From positions 5,723,478-5,787,477 of the forward strand of contig BDGG01000001.1 in NCBI GenBank assembly GCA_001949185.1: a DNA stretch of 64,000 bases. The letters are read 5' to 3'. Made by a program: the position numbers and the translations under genes. Below the pieces are notes generated by a model, which saw only the letters and a list, made by a program, of their open reading frames with translations, made no database searches and had not been told where the DNA came from. Origin of the DNA: Ramazzottius varieornatus. Taxonomy: Eukaryota > Tardigrada > Eutardigrada > Parachela > Ramazzottiidae. Shown piece by piece: positions 34,400-46,329 of this stretch. Within the stretch, counting starts at the first letter, position 1; the number at the start of each line of letters is the position of its first letter.

Positions 34400-35895
34400 G
34401 GATCTGCATAATTTGTATCAATGAACTGTTGTAATGGGTCTGTGTCTGAACGTCATACGGCTTATGGCACGTCTAGTAGAAATCATGGCCCAGTCAGGTA
34501 GACTCACCGGGCAGCGTACGTTGTTTCTATTGTGCTGGTCCATTCAGTCGTTTTGGACCCCGTGATGGGTTCTTTGCACAATTTGGGTGGATTTAGTGTG
34601 AACAGCATGTCGCCAGTCGGTCTGAGAGATGGTCAGGGCCGTGATGAGATGGCGACCACGAAGCAGGGTGGGCAGAAGAGTGAGAATTAACGAGTGATAA
34701 AGTGCGATGTTTGTAGGTACGTCGCATTGAAGTTGGCGCGGACAATGGCGGTCGCCATCGATCTTTACCTCCGCTTTTAGACCAAAGAATCTCAAAACTC
34801 AGCTATCCGTGGCCGCTAGACATGCAACTCAATTACCTAGCAAGTCGCATATCTCTCTTAATCTCCACCTATTAATTTCCAGTAATAATCACAGATTTGA
34901 CCCTGATTTGATTTCGCTTGACAAGCGTCCTTCTGCAAAACGGCAAGAGAAAATATTTTTTCTAGTGCTACATGTTATCTACAACTGTCACGTGAAGAAC
35001 TTTTCGTCGGGTAAGATTTGTTCTGTTATTGTTGAAAAAACAAGAGACTAAAACTACTGAAATCGTCACATCACGTACTGATGATTACGACAATCGCGCG
35101 GAAGAGTGTAGGAAATGGAGAAGAACACTGTCAGTCATTGTGGCGGTAAAGTTTGGGAAGAACCTTGTCTGAGAACTCACAGCATTTTCGAAGCGTGTAA
35201 TCTTGTTCGAGAGTTTTGCTCCCTCGTTGACTCTCTCATTCATCTTTGTTATTTTAAATTGCATGCTTTTGGCCTTCGGGCCAAAAGCCTGCAAGTCGGA
35301 CAGCGATATAATAACGGCAGGACAATGCAGAAGACACAAGCCGACAACGCCTGCGATCGTACAGACTTGGGTATCCATCGTGACCTGCAATGGACCATCC
35401 GGTTATGAGGCATGTCGACCGTCATGACTGGCGAGAAGCTGGCAGCTTGTCTACCCTTGAGCTTCTAGTTTAGTACAGCAAAGGTAAGATCAAGGTAAGA
35501 AGCTCAAGAGTGCGAAGAAGAATGCGAAGTGTGAAGCCAGCCATACGTACGTCCGAAGAATCCGACAGGTGTACGATGATATGAGTAAGAACCACAAGTA
35601 CAAAGCTTCTGCTTCTTCTTCTGATCGATGAGGCTTCTTCGGACTTCGGACTGGCTACTTTTACCGTGAGCAATAGGTTATCGTCGGCGAGGAGTGGAGA
35701 TTGGAGGTCGCGGTCGCGTCTTGACGGTTCTCTCTTGGTCATACCCACCGCACAGCCTCTAGCTACCTGTCTTCATCTTCCGCTTGTTCCGTTTTCCGTC
35801 CTCCACTTCGCATTGTTATCTGATCGTACCTGCTTTGCTAATCAGCCCCAGCGTACTGTATAATTTTTTCTGCGCTGTCCGGTGTTAATGAACCG
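34400..35895. other. No gene recognised; small perfect hairpin
   Basis: About 1.5 kb without a convincing gene. A minus-strand frame at 35735-35560 (M-T-K-R-E-P-S-R-R-D-R-D) is possible but unsupported. A perfect 10-bp stem with TTCG loop lies at 35265-35288. Confidence 0.35.
35265..35288. repeat. Perfect 10-bp hairpin with TTCG loop
   Basis: GCTTTTGGCC, loop TTCG, GGCCAAAAGC. In RNA this would be a UUCG-capped stem. Confidence 0.7.
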
Positions 35896-36050
35896 TTGGT
35901 AGCCAAGACAGGGAGCGGAAAGTCCACAGCCGTGTGTCGGTTCATCCGAGAAGCAGTTCGGTGGAATACAAGGAACTATCCAGCTGACTTCATAACTTTC
36001 TGCGTTCGATATGGAGACCGTACGCTGAAAGACGGTGTTCTCCGATCGAC
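35896..36050 (+). pseudogene. P-loop NTPase fragment
   Basis: Reads V-A-K-T-G-S-G-K-S-T-A-V-C-R-F-I-R-E-A, a Walker A motif (GSGKST) with the following helix, then F-I-T-F-C-V-R-Y-G-D. This resembles the N-terminus of packaging-type ATPase ORFs found as orphan fragments in invertebrate mobile elements. Walker B and the rest are absent. The identification is only by motif. Confidence 0.35.
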
Positions 36051-36300
36051 TCTTCTGATCCGTTTCACGGGAGACTTCTCTACAGTACCCGCTGGTTTCG
36101 GGTTACTGAAACTTTCCGCTGTGCGGAACTTATCTTTGTGGACATCGCTGCCGGTATGTGCTGCGCCATTCGGAAAATATTTTCGATCGAGTTAGTTCCT
36201 ATTTTATATCGTTTTCACTCTCCAATCGGATTGGTTTGTTTACACCTTACAGGTTCAAACGGGAACGAGATCGCAGACATATTTTTGCCTTCTTAGCACG

Positions 36301-36345
36301 ATGATTCTCAGGATTTTAATTTGCCTACTGCCTATTCTGACCAAG
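36301..36345 (+). CDS. Candidate signal-peptide exon
   Basis: ATG with 15 codons, M-I-L-R-I-L-I-C-L-L-P-I-L-T-K, ends exactly at a GTACGT donor. It could be the first exon of the ZP gene downstream, but it ends in phase 0 and the first ZP exon seen needs phase 1, so another exon would be required. Confidence 0.3.
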
Positions 36346-36399
36346 GTACGTATCTACAGTAAATATTGACATGATTATCCGGCGGGGTTTTTTCTGTGT

Positions 36400-38592
36400 G
36401 TGGAAACGAGGTGGACAGGGTTTTTTTATGGTAAGAGCAGCGGCGGTAATGGGCGCAGAATTGGCGCAGCGTTGGTCATGTATGAAATATAGCAGGGTCC
36501 ACTTGGCCGCAATAACTCATGGCGTTCGGTTCAGCGCCGCTCCAATCTCTCTCTGTCTCCGCCAGGCCGCACAACTGCAAAGTCTCTCGGTGATATGATC
36601 CTTCTGCGGTGTGAAATGCCGCAATATCACTTTAACAGTAATGGATCTGAGCTGTACAATTTATGACATGACTCGAGCCGATGATATCGCTGTAGTGGGG
36701 CCATTACCGTAATCTGTGGATACACTTTGATCCATCAAAACGAGTATCCATTTCCGGCAATTTTGTGAAATTTTGGTATCTGTCTTGTCTCGGACCGACC
36801 AGAGCTGTGCCGAGTGAGTGCTCGTACTGTGACTGTGAACTTTCTCAGCAGTCAAACTGTCGAGACTCGCCCATACGGGGAAACCTTCCCAAAAAATACT
36901 CCCACCCAGCTCAATCGTAGTCTACGGAGTTCATCAAATTGACAGTGTACTAGTGAGTTTTATGTCTGAACAAAGCCTTATATCGTCTCGAAAATAGCAC
37001 GGGAATTTTATGGGCGGGTAGAGCTGGCTTACATTGAAGAAACGAGGGTAAACATAGTTTGACAGTTTTTGGAGGTAACAGTATATAACTGTACTGTATG
37101 CCGGTGTTTGGTGGCAGAAGTCAAAAACCTGAATGATTATACAGAGTTTGAGCGGCGCTCGTCGCCTCTTTTATGAGACAAGATTCATAATCATAACTTG
37201 CTGTAGCGTTCATTGTCCTTGACGCTTAGCGAACGCCGCACATATTCCGCGCTCTATAAGACTTTTGAGCGACAGCCGGCATTAGCTGTCGATAGTCTGC
37301 CGATACAAAAGAGCATCACGAGCCAAACATAATCCCTTCTCCTTTGAAAAACACGCCATTTCAACCAGAAGAAGTCCACTAATAGAAATTAAATTACCAG
37401 TTTAACAGGAGGAACATATCGTGCAAAATTTTGAACGAAATAATTCTCTTGGTGCTTTTCGTGAACAATCCAAAATACGTACCAGTAAAGGTGTAAAAGT
37501 CATGTAGGGGCAATCTAAGCGTCACTGAAACTTTTTTCGTGCGGCCCTTATAAGCCGCAAGATTAGGGGAGCTCGGCAAACTATCTCGAGAAGATCGCTT
37601 TTCCAAGTGGCGCACGCTACTAACCAGTAACATTGAAAATGTGCGCTACTTGGGAGAGCACCGTTGTCGAGTTTCTTTCCCGAGCTCGCATAAGTGGTAC
37701 GAAGGAAACTGTGGTCTCAATTTTCGATTAAGTTATGATTTCTTCGGATGATCTGCCATGGAAACCTTATCAAAGAGCATAAACAATGAGCGATACTAGG
37801 TCAAGGCGTTTTTATGAAGCGGAAAAATGGTTGGTGATTAGGTAATTGCTGGCCTCTTTTCATCAGTTCATAACGCTAGGCAGTAGAAGAGCACTCACTG
37901 TCTACCTCGGCACCGGGCGCTTGGCGAAGGGACAACACAAAAGCAACTTCGTCGACGTTGGGCAGTTTCACACTATGACCAAATGGCCGCGACGTGTCTC
38001 GGCGGGCAGTCACAACAAGAGATGGCCATCACCTCGACAGTTATGATCCATCATACCTGACGGTGCCGCTCTTTCTGCATCCGTGTAAATATAAACGACA
38101 TATGAGCTCAGCGAATTACTATGAAGAGAGAAGGTGCGTGGAAAAACGAAGAAGCCATCGCCATGGTCGAAGTCTACTTCCGCAAACATGCACTTTACGG
38201 CACCGAAGAATGCGCAGTCGTTACGGCGACGTCACGCTGACCCTCATTTGTAGGTTAACCGTGACTGCGCTTCACTGCGCACTGTCTCACCTGGGCTTCC
38301 ACCATACCACCGACAGAACAACTGTTATAATATCGGGATCAAATTGCCTTCTGAAATAACCACGCTGTCACTGCTTGAGTGTATTTACGAGATATTCAGT
38401 AGTTCAAAATCGGTTGAGAAAACCGCTGCAGCTGGATAGAAAGAAGTTCAAAGAACCGCAGAAAATGCGAGGCATACCTACTGCGAAAAGGCTGTGATCG
38501 CTTCAAACTGACAGCCAAATTATCAACACCAAACCTAAAGCGTGTTCCACGTGAATTTTGCACTTAATCGGTATGTTGTTGGCTTTAGACAG
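36400..38592. other. No gene recognised; holds one hairpin element
   Basis: About 2.2 kb upstream of the first recognisable ZP exon. It may be ZP 5' intron or promoter. Confidence 0.35.
37567..37688. repeat. GGCGCAC palindromic element, copy 6
   Basis: Left arm GATCGCTTTTCCAAGTGGCG, right arm ATGTGCGCTACTTGGGAGAG. The outer arms both carry GAGCTCGG(C/G)AAA. The only copy not clearly inside an intron; it could lie in a long first ZP intron. Confidence 0.8.
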
Positions 38593-41500
38593 TGCTTGGG
38601 TCTCCGCCATCAGCCAAAATTCAGTCCATCAATGTCAACTGCGAGGAAGATGGCATGGGTGTGGATATCCAGTTTGACCAGGCCTTCCACGGCGTCATCT
38701 TCTCCAAGAACTTTTTCAGCACTGCCGGCTGCAACTACGTCAACAACCCCGGTTCGGATCGCGTCAAGTTCACCATCAAGTCCGGCCAATGCGGGACTGT
38801 ACGAGGACGCCAGCCCGACGAACTTCCTGCCACAGCCAGCAAACGCACTCGTCGTGACTTGACCAGCCACACTCTGCTAGCCTCCAACAGCTCTGCCGAA
38901 CGACAAGGCCGCGCTGACGTCTTTGGCATGGACTTTGGCAAGATCGACAAGATGCTCGGCTTTGGTGGCGGTTTCGGCGGTGGTGGTAGCGGCGGATTTG
39001 GACGTAAGTTACATGTCACTGTACGGGACGCGGGCAAATGATTTGAACCAGATCGTGTTTCTAAGTGGCGCACACCTTCAGCCGAAAAAACTGCAAGCGT
39101 GCACCACTCGAGGGTGCAGTCTGATTCAGTTTATTGGCCCACGTCCTTATAAACCTTGAAATATTCGACGGCAATGTAAAAGGTTTTGGCGGGTGTTCGA
39201 TAGATGATCCATACGAAGGCTCGCGAGAGGATCAGCCACCACCCGAAGCGATGGAGTTTACAGGGGGAGCAAGTCAAGGTAGTGCCACGGATAAACCTGA
39301 CCAGGCAGCTGTGAGTGTCGGACAAAATCTCAACCAACAGGTAGAGCTTTCCTTTTCTTCGGCATCCTGGAAAAAACTATTGGTGTTTCTTCAGGCGAAC
39401 TATGTGCAACAACCGTTGCAGTCAGCTGCCGGAAACGTTGTCGGCCTGTACGGCCAGAACGGACAGCCTTCTCGCGTCAGCAGCATGTCGTTCAACGGAG
39501 CTCCACAACCCCCTCCACCACCGAACCCAGTCAACACTGGTGGACCCTACGGGTCCTTCTCCCAATCTCAGATTCCGCCTGGTGCGTACCAGGGGGAGGT
39601 GCCGTCTGGCCCTGCAAGCTATGCTGCCCAGACCGCTGCTCTCAACCAGAAAGTTCGCATCGCCGGACTACCAGATATCGATCCCATCACAGGCGAGGAA
39701 GTGACCACGACCAAGGCGCCCGTCGACGATGCCTATGAGGACGTCACCTATGCGCCACCCGATGCGGAGAGAGTGCGCTTGCAGCCCTTGATGCGGTCGG
39801 ACACATACGCTGCTCCAGGTGATCAATTCGGACAAAAAATCGAAACAAGGATATTTGGTTCATTTCGGGTATTTTCAAATATCAAGCGACTGTCAATTGA
39901 ACCGAGCTGTAAACTGGTACAAAACAACAGAGACATCTAAAGACTATATATTTCCAAATTTTTTTCTGTCAATGATCGATGACATTGTCTTGTTACCAAT
40001 ATGTTTTCAGTGCAAGGTGCGCCGGCTTACGCAACGAACACCTACGGCGGACAAGTTCCCATGCTTCAGACCAGGCAGATGGACGGCCAGTACGGTGATC
40101 CATACGCCGGTAAGGAAATGGGTTCGGCCATGATGGGTTCTCAAGGTGGACAAGGGCAGTACGGTGGCGGTATGAACCAGATGCCGCCAATGCCCCAAAT
40201 GCAGATGCCACAAGTACCACAGATGCCCGGTGGTGACGCTTATGGCGGGGGTCAGCCCATGGGTGGATATGGTGGTGGAATGCAAATGCCGCAGATGCCC
40301 AGTGCTGACCCCTACGGTGGAGGCCAAGGTATGGCTAGCATGGGTGGTGGGTACGGAGGAGGCATGCAGATGCCTCAAGTCCCTCAGATGCCGTCTGCCG
40401 ATCCTTATGGAGGAGCTGGTGGGATGAATGGAGGTGGACAGGGTATGCAGATGCCCTACGGCGGAGGTATGCCTCCCATGCCGCAGGAGATGAACCAAGC
40501 GGCCAGCTATGGCGGAGAACAGCCGGGACAGCAGCCACATCAACAAACTGGCCCAAGTTACGGAACCAACCAACAGCAAATTAATCAGCAACAAAATTAT
40601 GGTAAGCGATTGCATGGACAGGTAAAAGCCGAGGCGGTATATGGGAAAACGAAGAAACGGTGTTAAAATTTGGACATTGTGATATTCAATGCTAATCGCA
40701 TCCATCGCTCGTTAATACCAGAGAATCGGACAACTTATCAATTTACTGGAAATTCGTTCGCGGTTGCACTGTTTTTACTATTTTGAGCTGCAGCTTTTAA
40801 CGAGGATGTCTTTTTGCAGGGTCGAACCAAGCGGGATACCAACATAGCGCTTCCAACTTCCACGATTCCAGTTACAGGTCTCAAAACAACAACAACAACA
40901 ACGCTGCCGCCCCACAATCGTACTCTTCTTCGAACCAACTCTCCCCAGCCTCATCCTACAACTCTGCCGATGTCCCTCCTCCCGACCAACACGACATTGA
41001 CTTTGTCAAAATAGCCAGCGCCGGCACTCCTCGACCCTCTCCACGTCGCACCACGCCACCTGTCGGCGAAGTCACCGCAGTCGAGGACAACGGCGAAGAA
41101 GACGACAACGACTACCTTCCTGCCACCACCGTCACGTCCCGTCGCACCACTCGACCTACTAGCGCTACCACCAAGCGCCGTGTGGCCACAACCACTGAAG
41201 CCGACTACGACGACGACGAGCAATACCTCCCTGCCACCACATCCCAAAAGCCGTCCATGTCCAACAAAGGCTTTTTGACCGTCATCAGTACGAACGACGA
41301 TGTTGATGGTTCAAACTCGAAGAAGGCTGTCGGTGGACCGTTGCCCGCACTGAGAGCCACACTGCAAAAAGACACGAAAAGCTCGTCGAAGGTTGCGCAG
41401 TCTAAACCTTCCGTGAATATCCAGTCAGAATCCGTACAGAGTTCGTCTTCGTCCAATATGGGCAATGCGGACTACAGTGGAAACCCAGCGGGTATGACTG

Positions 41501-44500
41501 AGCCCAAAGAACCCAAAGATCAGTATGACGCTCGCCATGAGAGTATGGGCGAAGGACAGAGTGCGGGTATTGGCTACAAGGAGCCCGCCGGGCAATTTAA
41601 CCAGGAGCCGTCTTTTGGCTACAAAGAGCCGAAAGGTTTGGGTTACGACCAGCGGTACGACCAGATGGGTAACGCCGACTTGTCGGCTGGAGGCAAAGAA
41701 CCGAACATGGGCTACCATGAACCAGCTGGACAGTTCAACAGTGAACCCAAGTTTGGTTACAACGAGCCAGCTGGACAGTTTGGACAAGAGCCCAAGTTTG
41801 GCTATAACGAGCCAAGCAGCGGAATGAGCAATCTGGACTTGTCAGCTGGTGGGAAAGAACCGGGCTTCGGATACAGAGAACCTTCCTTTGGCTACAATGA
41901 GCCCTCGTTCGGATATCGGGAACCGGGACAGGGTCTGGCGGGACAAGACCTCAGTGCGGGACCTCCTGGTGGCGGAGTGCAAGGGCGACGGACGGCTAGT
42001 TACCAGCCGGCTGTACCACAAGCTCCAGCTTACGGCGGTGTGGGCACTGTTGGTAACGCATATGGTAACAACGGTGGTAACAGTGGTTACAACGGTAACA
42101 CAGGTTCCAGCTCATCGTCATCATCGAATGGCGCAAGGGACACTAGTGGCAGCGGTTACGCTTCAAGTAACCTTGGCTCAGGTTTAACCAACACCGCCAG
42201 CAGTGGTCACAAATCATGGAGTAAGCACAGCGGAGGCAGTGGCAGTAATGACGGTTACGATTCCTCAATGCCGACAGCTGCAAAGTCAGCCGGAGCCGCG
42301 TCAGGTGCGCCACTGCCAGGTGGTGGATACATTAGTGCCGAAGGTGTTATGCACCACAACGGTGCTCAACAGAGTTCGCGAGGTGCGGCGGTTGTCAGCG
42401 GCCCCAAGGTTGTAGTAGCCAGTGCCAAAGGTGGCGAAATGCGACTCAATGGTGTCGTCCAAGCTGCCGCTGGTATCCCAAAGGGGCAGGTGAATCAACA
42501 AGCGAAGACTCAGCAACAAGCATCAAGCCAGACTTCGGAGGCTACTGACGAAGAAGAAGACGACGACGATAAAGTGTCGACCTCACAAGGACAGGGACCG
42601 GCTACTAGTACCAATGCGGCCAGAAGTTCGGTGAGCCAGTCAGGGAAGAACGTGGCTGTGGGTGGATCGGCTTCGGCTGGTTCGAGAAACCCGGGTAGCC
42701 AACAGTTCGCGGCGAGTGTTCCCGGTGGATCAACTAGTTCGTCCGGTAATGCTCAACGTCAGAACAGCGGAGGCAGTAGAAGCAATAACGGTCACGGTTC
42801 CTCAATGTCGGCAGCTGCAAAGTCAGCCGGAGACTCGTCAGGTGCGCCACTGCCAGGTGGTGGGTTCATTAGTGCTGAAGGTGTTATGCACCACAACGGT
42901 GCTCAACAGAGTTCGCGAGGTGCCGCCGTTGTCAGCGGCCCCAAGGTTGTAGTAGCCAGTGCCAAAGGTGGAGAGATGCGACTCAATGGTGTCGTCCAAG
43001 CTGCCGCTGGTATTCTTGCAGATCGACGAGCCAAAGTCAATCAAGCAAAGGGGCAAGTGAATCAACAAGCGAAGGCTCAACAACAAGCATCAAGCCAGAC
43101 TTCGGAGGCTACTGACGAAGAAGAAGGCGACGATGATGGAATGTCGACCCCACAAGGACAGGGACCAGCGGCTAGTGCCAATGCAGCCAGAAGTTCGGTG
43201 AGCCAGTCAGGGCAGAACGTGGCTGTAGGTGGATCGGCTTCAGCAGGATCGAGAACTTCCGGTAGTCAACAGTTCGCGGCGAGTGTTCCCGGTGGCTCAA
43301 CTAGTTCGTCCGGTCAGAAGAGCGGAGCTTCTCTGTCCTCACAGTCCTCACAGTCATCTCAGTCATCCCGGCAGAGTTCCGGTAACCCAAAGCAAGCCGC
43401 TGCCAGCTCTTCTTTTGAGGTACGTACTTCCACTGTTGCCCGCTCATAGAAATACGGTACATGGAACACAGGCTGTGGTTTTTGGCAGGATGATTTGGAA
43501 GACTCTGATGATTCGCAGCGCATTATGTCCGGTGTGGCCACTCGTAACGGAAAGTCTTCATCGATGCAGACCTCCAACTCGAACCGGGCAGCAATCAGCG
43601 ACAAGGATGCTACCGATGGTGGATACATCGAGAACGTCATCGTCATCCAGAACGACCCACTAGTCCAGGAAGTGTGGGATGCCGCTCGAGCCATTCGCTG
43701 TGAATGGCGATCCAACTACAAGAAGACCGTCTCCACCAAGGAACGCATTGCCTTGACCGAAGTGCAAACCATGAGGTTCGCCGGTGATGACATCGAAGTC
43801 TGGATGGAAATTCAAGCTGGCAAGGGACCGTGGGCTGATCCTGTCAGCAACATTGTCCCCATCGGTAAGAGAAACTCAAGTCTGAACCTCACGACACGCA
43901 GAAGCTGCACGAAAAATTGTATGAATCGAAAATGGTCAAATTCTGGGAATAATGGTAAAGGTGTACAGCTGGGAAGATTAAACGCCCGCCAATGAGAAAT
44001 GCCTCTGTTGTTAAAGACGGTCTTTTTTTCAGGTCATACGATGACGCTACTGATCGGAGCCAACGATCCCAAGCACGAGTTTGACTTGCGCGTCGGACGG
44101 TGTATTGCCCACGACGGCACTGGCAAGACGCAGATCGACCTGACGGACGAGAATGGCTGTGTGGTCCGCGACCGAATCATGGGCAAGTTCGACAAGGCTC
44201 GCAACTGGGGTGCGGAGAGCGCCACCATCGCCTTTGCTCACTTTAGCGCTTTCAAGTTCCCGGAAACCACCAAGGTCTTCATCGAGTGCGACGTCGAAGT
44301 GTGCAAACGCGGATGCTCCGAAATGTGCGCTGCTGGCAGCAAGAGCGCCAAGCTACCCGCTTCCTCGACGGTGAGTATCTCCCGCCGTAGCCGGCCAACG
44401 TCTTTCACCAAACCAGAAACATAATGATTATGTTTTCTGTGCATTTCAGAGCCGTCATGTCGGTCTTTCGTCCGCTTCTCAAAATAGCCAAAGTCAACTT

Positions 44501-45011
44501 CAGGTAAATTACAACAGCGAATGATATCACTCATTGGATTGTCCCAAGCAGCGTACGTTGTCATTGTTGTCATCTGGGAGTGTGCGCCACTTGGTAAAAC
44601 CATCTGGGTGAATTCATTGGCCGACGTTTGACATAAGCCGTTCGTCGGTGTCGTTTCACGAGGGATGTTCTTTCTACGCAGGGTCAGGCCCAAAGTCAGC
44701 CGGGTCCACTAGGTCAGAAGTTCCGAGCCAAGCGTAGTGTAAAGACGGACACGGATTCCCTGATGGTGAAGAACCACTACGAAGCAGTGTCACAAGCCGA
44801 CTTGTCCTTCAACATCGACCTCCGCGTGCCCAACGGCACCATTGTCTATGCCGGTATCCGACAGAACCGTGATGACTACTGCATATCAAGAGGCGGTTTC
44901 GGAATAGCTGTCGGCATCGTTTTGATGGTCATTTTAATATCCACCATTGTTTCCGTGTTTTTATGTATTCGTTTCAGAAACCAACGACCGTTGTTACTTC
45001 CGCATGACTAG
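38593..45011 (+). CDS. Giant ZP-domain (cuticlin-like) membrane protein with repeat insertion
   Basis: Secreted or apical matrix protein of the zona pellucida superfamily; the 5' end is not located. Exons: 38593-39003, 39183-39340, 39395-39818, 40011-40601, 40820-43419, 43489-43864, 44033-44370, 44450-44503, 44682-45011; all phases agree; about 1,760 residues. ZP-N starts with I-N-V-N-C, F-H-G-V-I-F-S, G-C-N-Y and S-G-Q-C-G-T. It resumes only in exon 43489-43864 with V-I-V-I-Q-N-D-P-L-V-Q-E and R-C-E-W. Between lie Gly/Tyr, Met/Pro/Gln, Asn, Thr/Arg, G-Y-x-E-P and Ser/Gly/Gln repeats. ZP-C follows (M-T-L-L-I-G, N-G-C-V-V, C-D-V-E-V-C-K-R-G-C). A furin-type R-A-K-R, a transmembrane helix (I-A-V-G-I-V-L-M-V-I-L-I-S-T) and a short cytoplasmic tail end the protein. 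Introns 1 and 8 hold hairpin elements. Confidence 0.9.
39025..39146. repeat. GGCGCAC palindromic element, copy 7
   Basis: In ZP intron 39004-39182 (179 bp). Left arm GATCGTGTTTCTAAGTGGCG, right arm GCGTGCACCACTCGAG. The outer arms GGGACGCGGGC and GGACGTGGGC (reverse complement) match. Confidence 0.8.
40130..40500 (+). repeat. Tandem Gly/Met/Pro/Gln coding repeats
   Basis: Coding repeats of about 30 residues built from M-Q-M-P-Q-(M/V)-P, then S-A-D-P-Y-G-G, then Y-G-G-G-M, in the ZP protein. Four to five degenerate copies. Confidence 0.8.
41570..41930 (+). repeat. G-Y-x-E-P coding repeats
   Basis: Eight copies of G-Y-(K/H/N/R)-E-P, most preceded by Phe, interleaved with A-G-Q-F-(N/G)-x-E-P and L-S-A-G-G-K-E-P units, in the large ZP exon. 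Confidence 0.85.
42224..43316 (+). repeat. Direct duplication of about 180 codons
   Basis: Copy 1 (42224-42750) and copy 2 (42763-43316) are nearly identical in DNA and protein. Both contain I-S-A-E-G-V-M-H-H-N-G-A and V-V-V-A-S-A-K-G-G-E-M-R-L. Copy 2 has an extra A-D-R-R-A-K-V-N-Q-A segment near 43015-43050. Confidence 0.9.
44525..44622. repeat. GGCGCAC palindromic element, copy 8
   Basis: In ZP intron 44504-44681 (178 bp). Left CCCAAGCAGCGTACG, right AGTGTGCGCCACTTGG. Confidence 0.75.
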
Positions 45012-45708
45012 TTGACTTCCTCATTTTTCCTAGTTGACTACAGAGTGTAGATTTTGTTGCGCTGTTATCTCCTGCTTTTTCAAAATGCCATCTACGTACG
45101 TACTACACCCCATGCAGTATATCAACACACATTACTTTCCTGACCCGGTTACTACTGTACAAACCTGTCAGTGACACAGAACCGTACATCCAGACATGCA
45201 CAAGGGGAGTCATAAACGGGACATGCCAGTCGTGAACGTCAACGATATCAACGACTCAGAATAAAATGCGCGTTCAGGGTCATGATATTGAGCCCTTTGC
45301 AGTTGTTCCAGCCACCGATCCGAAGGCTGGAAAATCAGGCCGCTTGGATGCGACTTGCGAGCTCATTCGTCGATAATGGGGAAGAAACAAAAGGGAAACT
45401 ATGCAGTTCGAAATATTTGTATGGTGAAAAACCTGCTTTCTGAGACGCTTTCTACGGACTCATGCCTGGCAGTGCTCTGTATCACAGATGGGTGCATGTC
45501 AGCTGTAGTATTTGAGCATATTGACGTAAAAGAATAGTCACCTGTTCTGTAGGAATTGTACGAAAAGACCACAAACGCTGTAGCTTGAGACAAGATCCGA
45601 CAGGCAATACTGACGGAACATTTTCAAGAAACCAAGGCAGCACCCATACAAACCGAAGGTCAAAACGATGGACGTCAAACTTAGTGGAAAGAAATTTAGA
45701 TCTGGTAT
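45012..45708. other. Intergenic, no gene seen
   Basis: ZP 3' flank; only short unsupported frames. Confidence 0.45.
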
Positions 45709-46315
45709 CTACAGTGTCTCATTTTCAAAATCTGTGTATTCAAAATTACCGATAATACGGAGGAGGTCAGTCGGGGAACTAGGCACACTCTGTCCTGCCT
45801 GACTGACAGCGCTTACACGGAACTGATACTGCTTGTCTTCGGTTAGTCCAGCCAGTATTTCAGCAGCGAGCGTCCAGTTGCCATCTTTCTCTCTCTTCTC
45901 AAGGATGTACTTCTTGACAGGCGCACCACCGTCGTCTTTTGGTGGTGACCAGTAGAAGTGACATCCATTCGCACCCATGGCAATCACCGGCAGGTTTTCG
46001 AGCGGTGCCGGGACATCTGCGACCTTGATGCTGATGATTCGTTCAGTCCGACCCGAGCAGTTGACCAGCTGCAGCGTATAGTTGCCTTCACCGCTTCGTT
46101 GCGGAGCCTTGAGCTCGATCTTGATTTCGTCATGGTTCACCACAATGTTCGATATCTTTAGAAGGAACAGGCTTACCCTCGCGAAGAAGGCGGCAAACAG
46201 GCTTGGCTGGTTTGTCTCCGCCCACATTGTAGGGTATTTTGAGCTCTAGAGCTTGGCCAACTCGAGTAGTTCTCCTTGTATCTGACGCACCAATTTTAGG
46301 CCTGTTCTCACCTGT
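45709..46315 (-). pseudogene. Orphan Ig/FN3 module (twitchin/titin-like), frameshifted
   Basis: Starts after a TTACAG acceptor with P-K-I-G-A-S-D, then L-E-L-K-I-P-Y-N-V-G-G and E-G-K-P-V-P. An Ig I-set end follows with E-I-K-I-E-L-K-A...G-N-Y-T-L-Q-L-V-N. An FN3 domain completes it, with F-Y-W-S-P-P-K-D-D-G-G-A-P-V and Y-Q-F-R-V-S-A-V, ending at a GTAATTT donor-like site. One extra base near 46150 shifts the frame between the two halves of the Ig domain. No flanking exons of a giant muscle protein are seen, so this looks like a displaced fragment. Confidence 0.65.
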
Positions 46316-46329
46316 AACGCAGTACAACA

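Noticed and set aside
34500-34560. Eleventh hairpin copy (GCAGCGTACGTTGT as in copy 8)
   Set aside because: Only the left motif matches; no mirrored GTGCGCCAC arm follows.
40007-40705. Minus-strand open frame of 232 codons, His/Ser/Thr-rich
   Set aside because: Antisense shadow of the Gly/Met/Pro/Gln repeat exon of the ZP gene.
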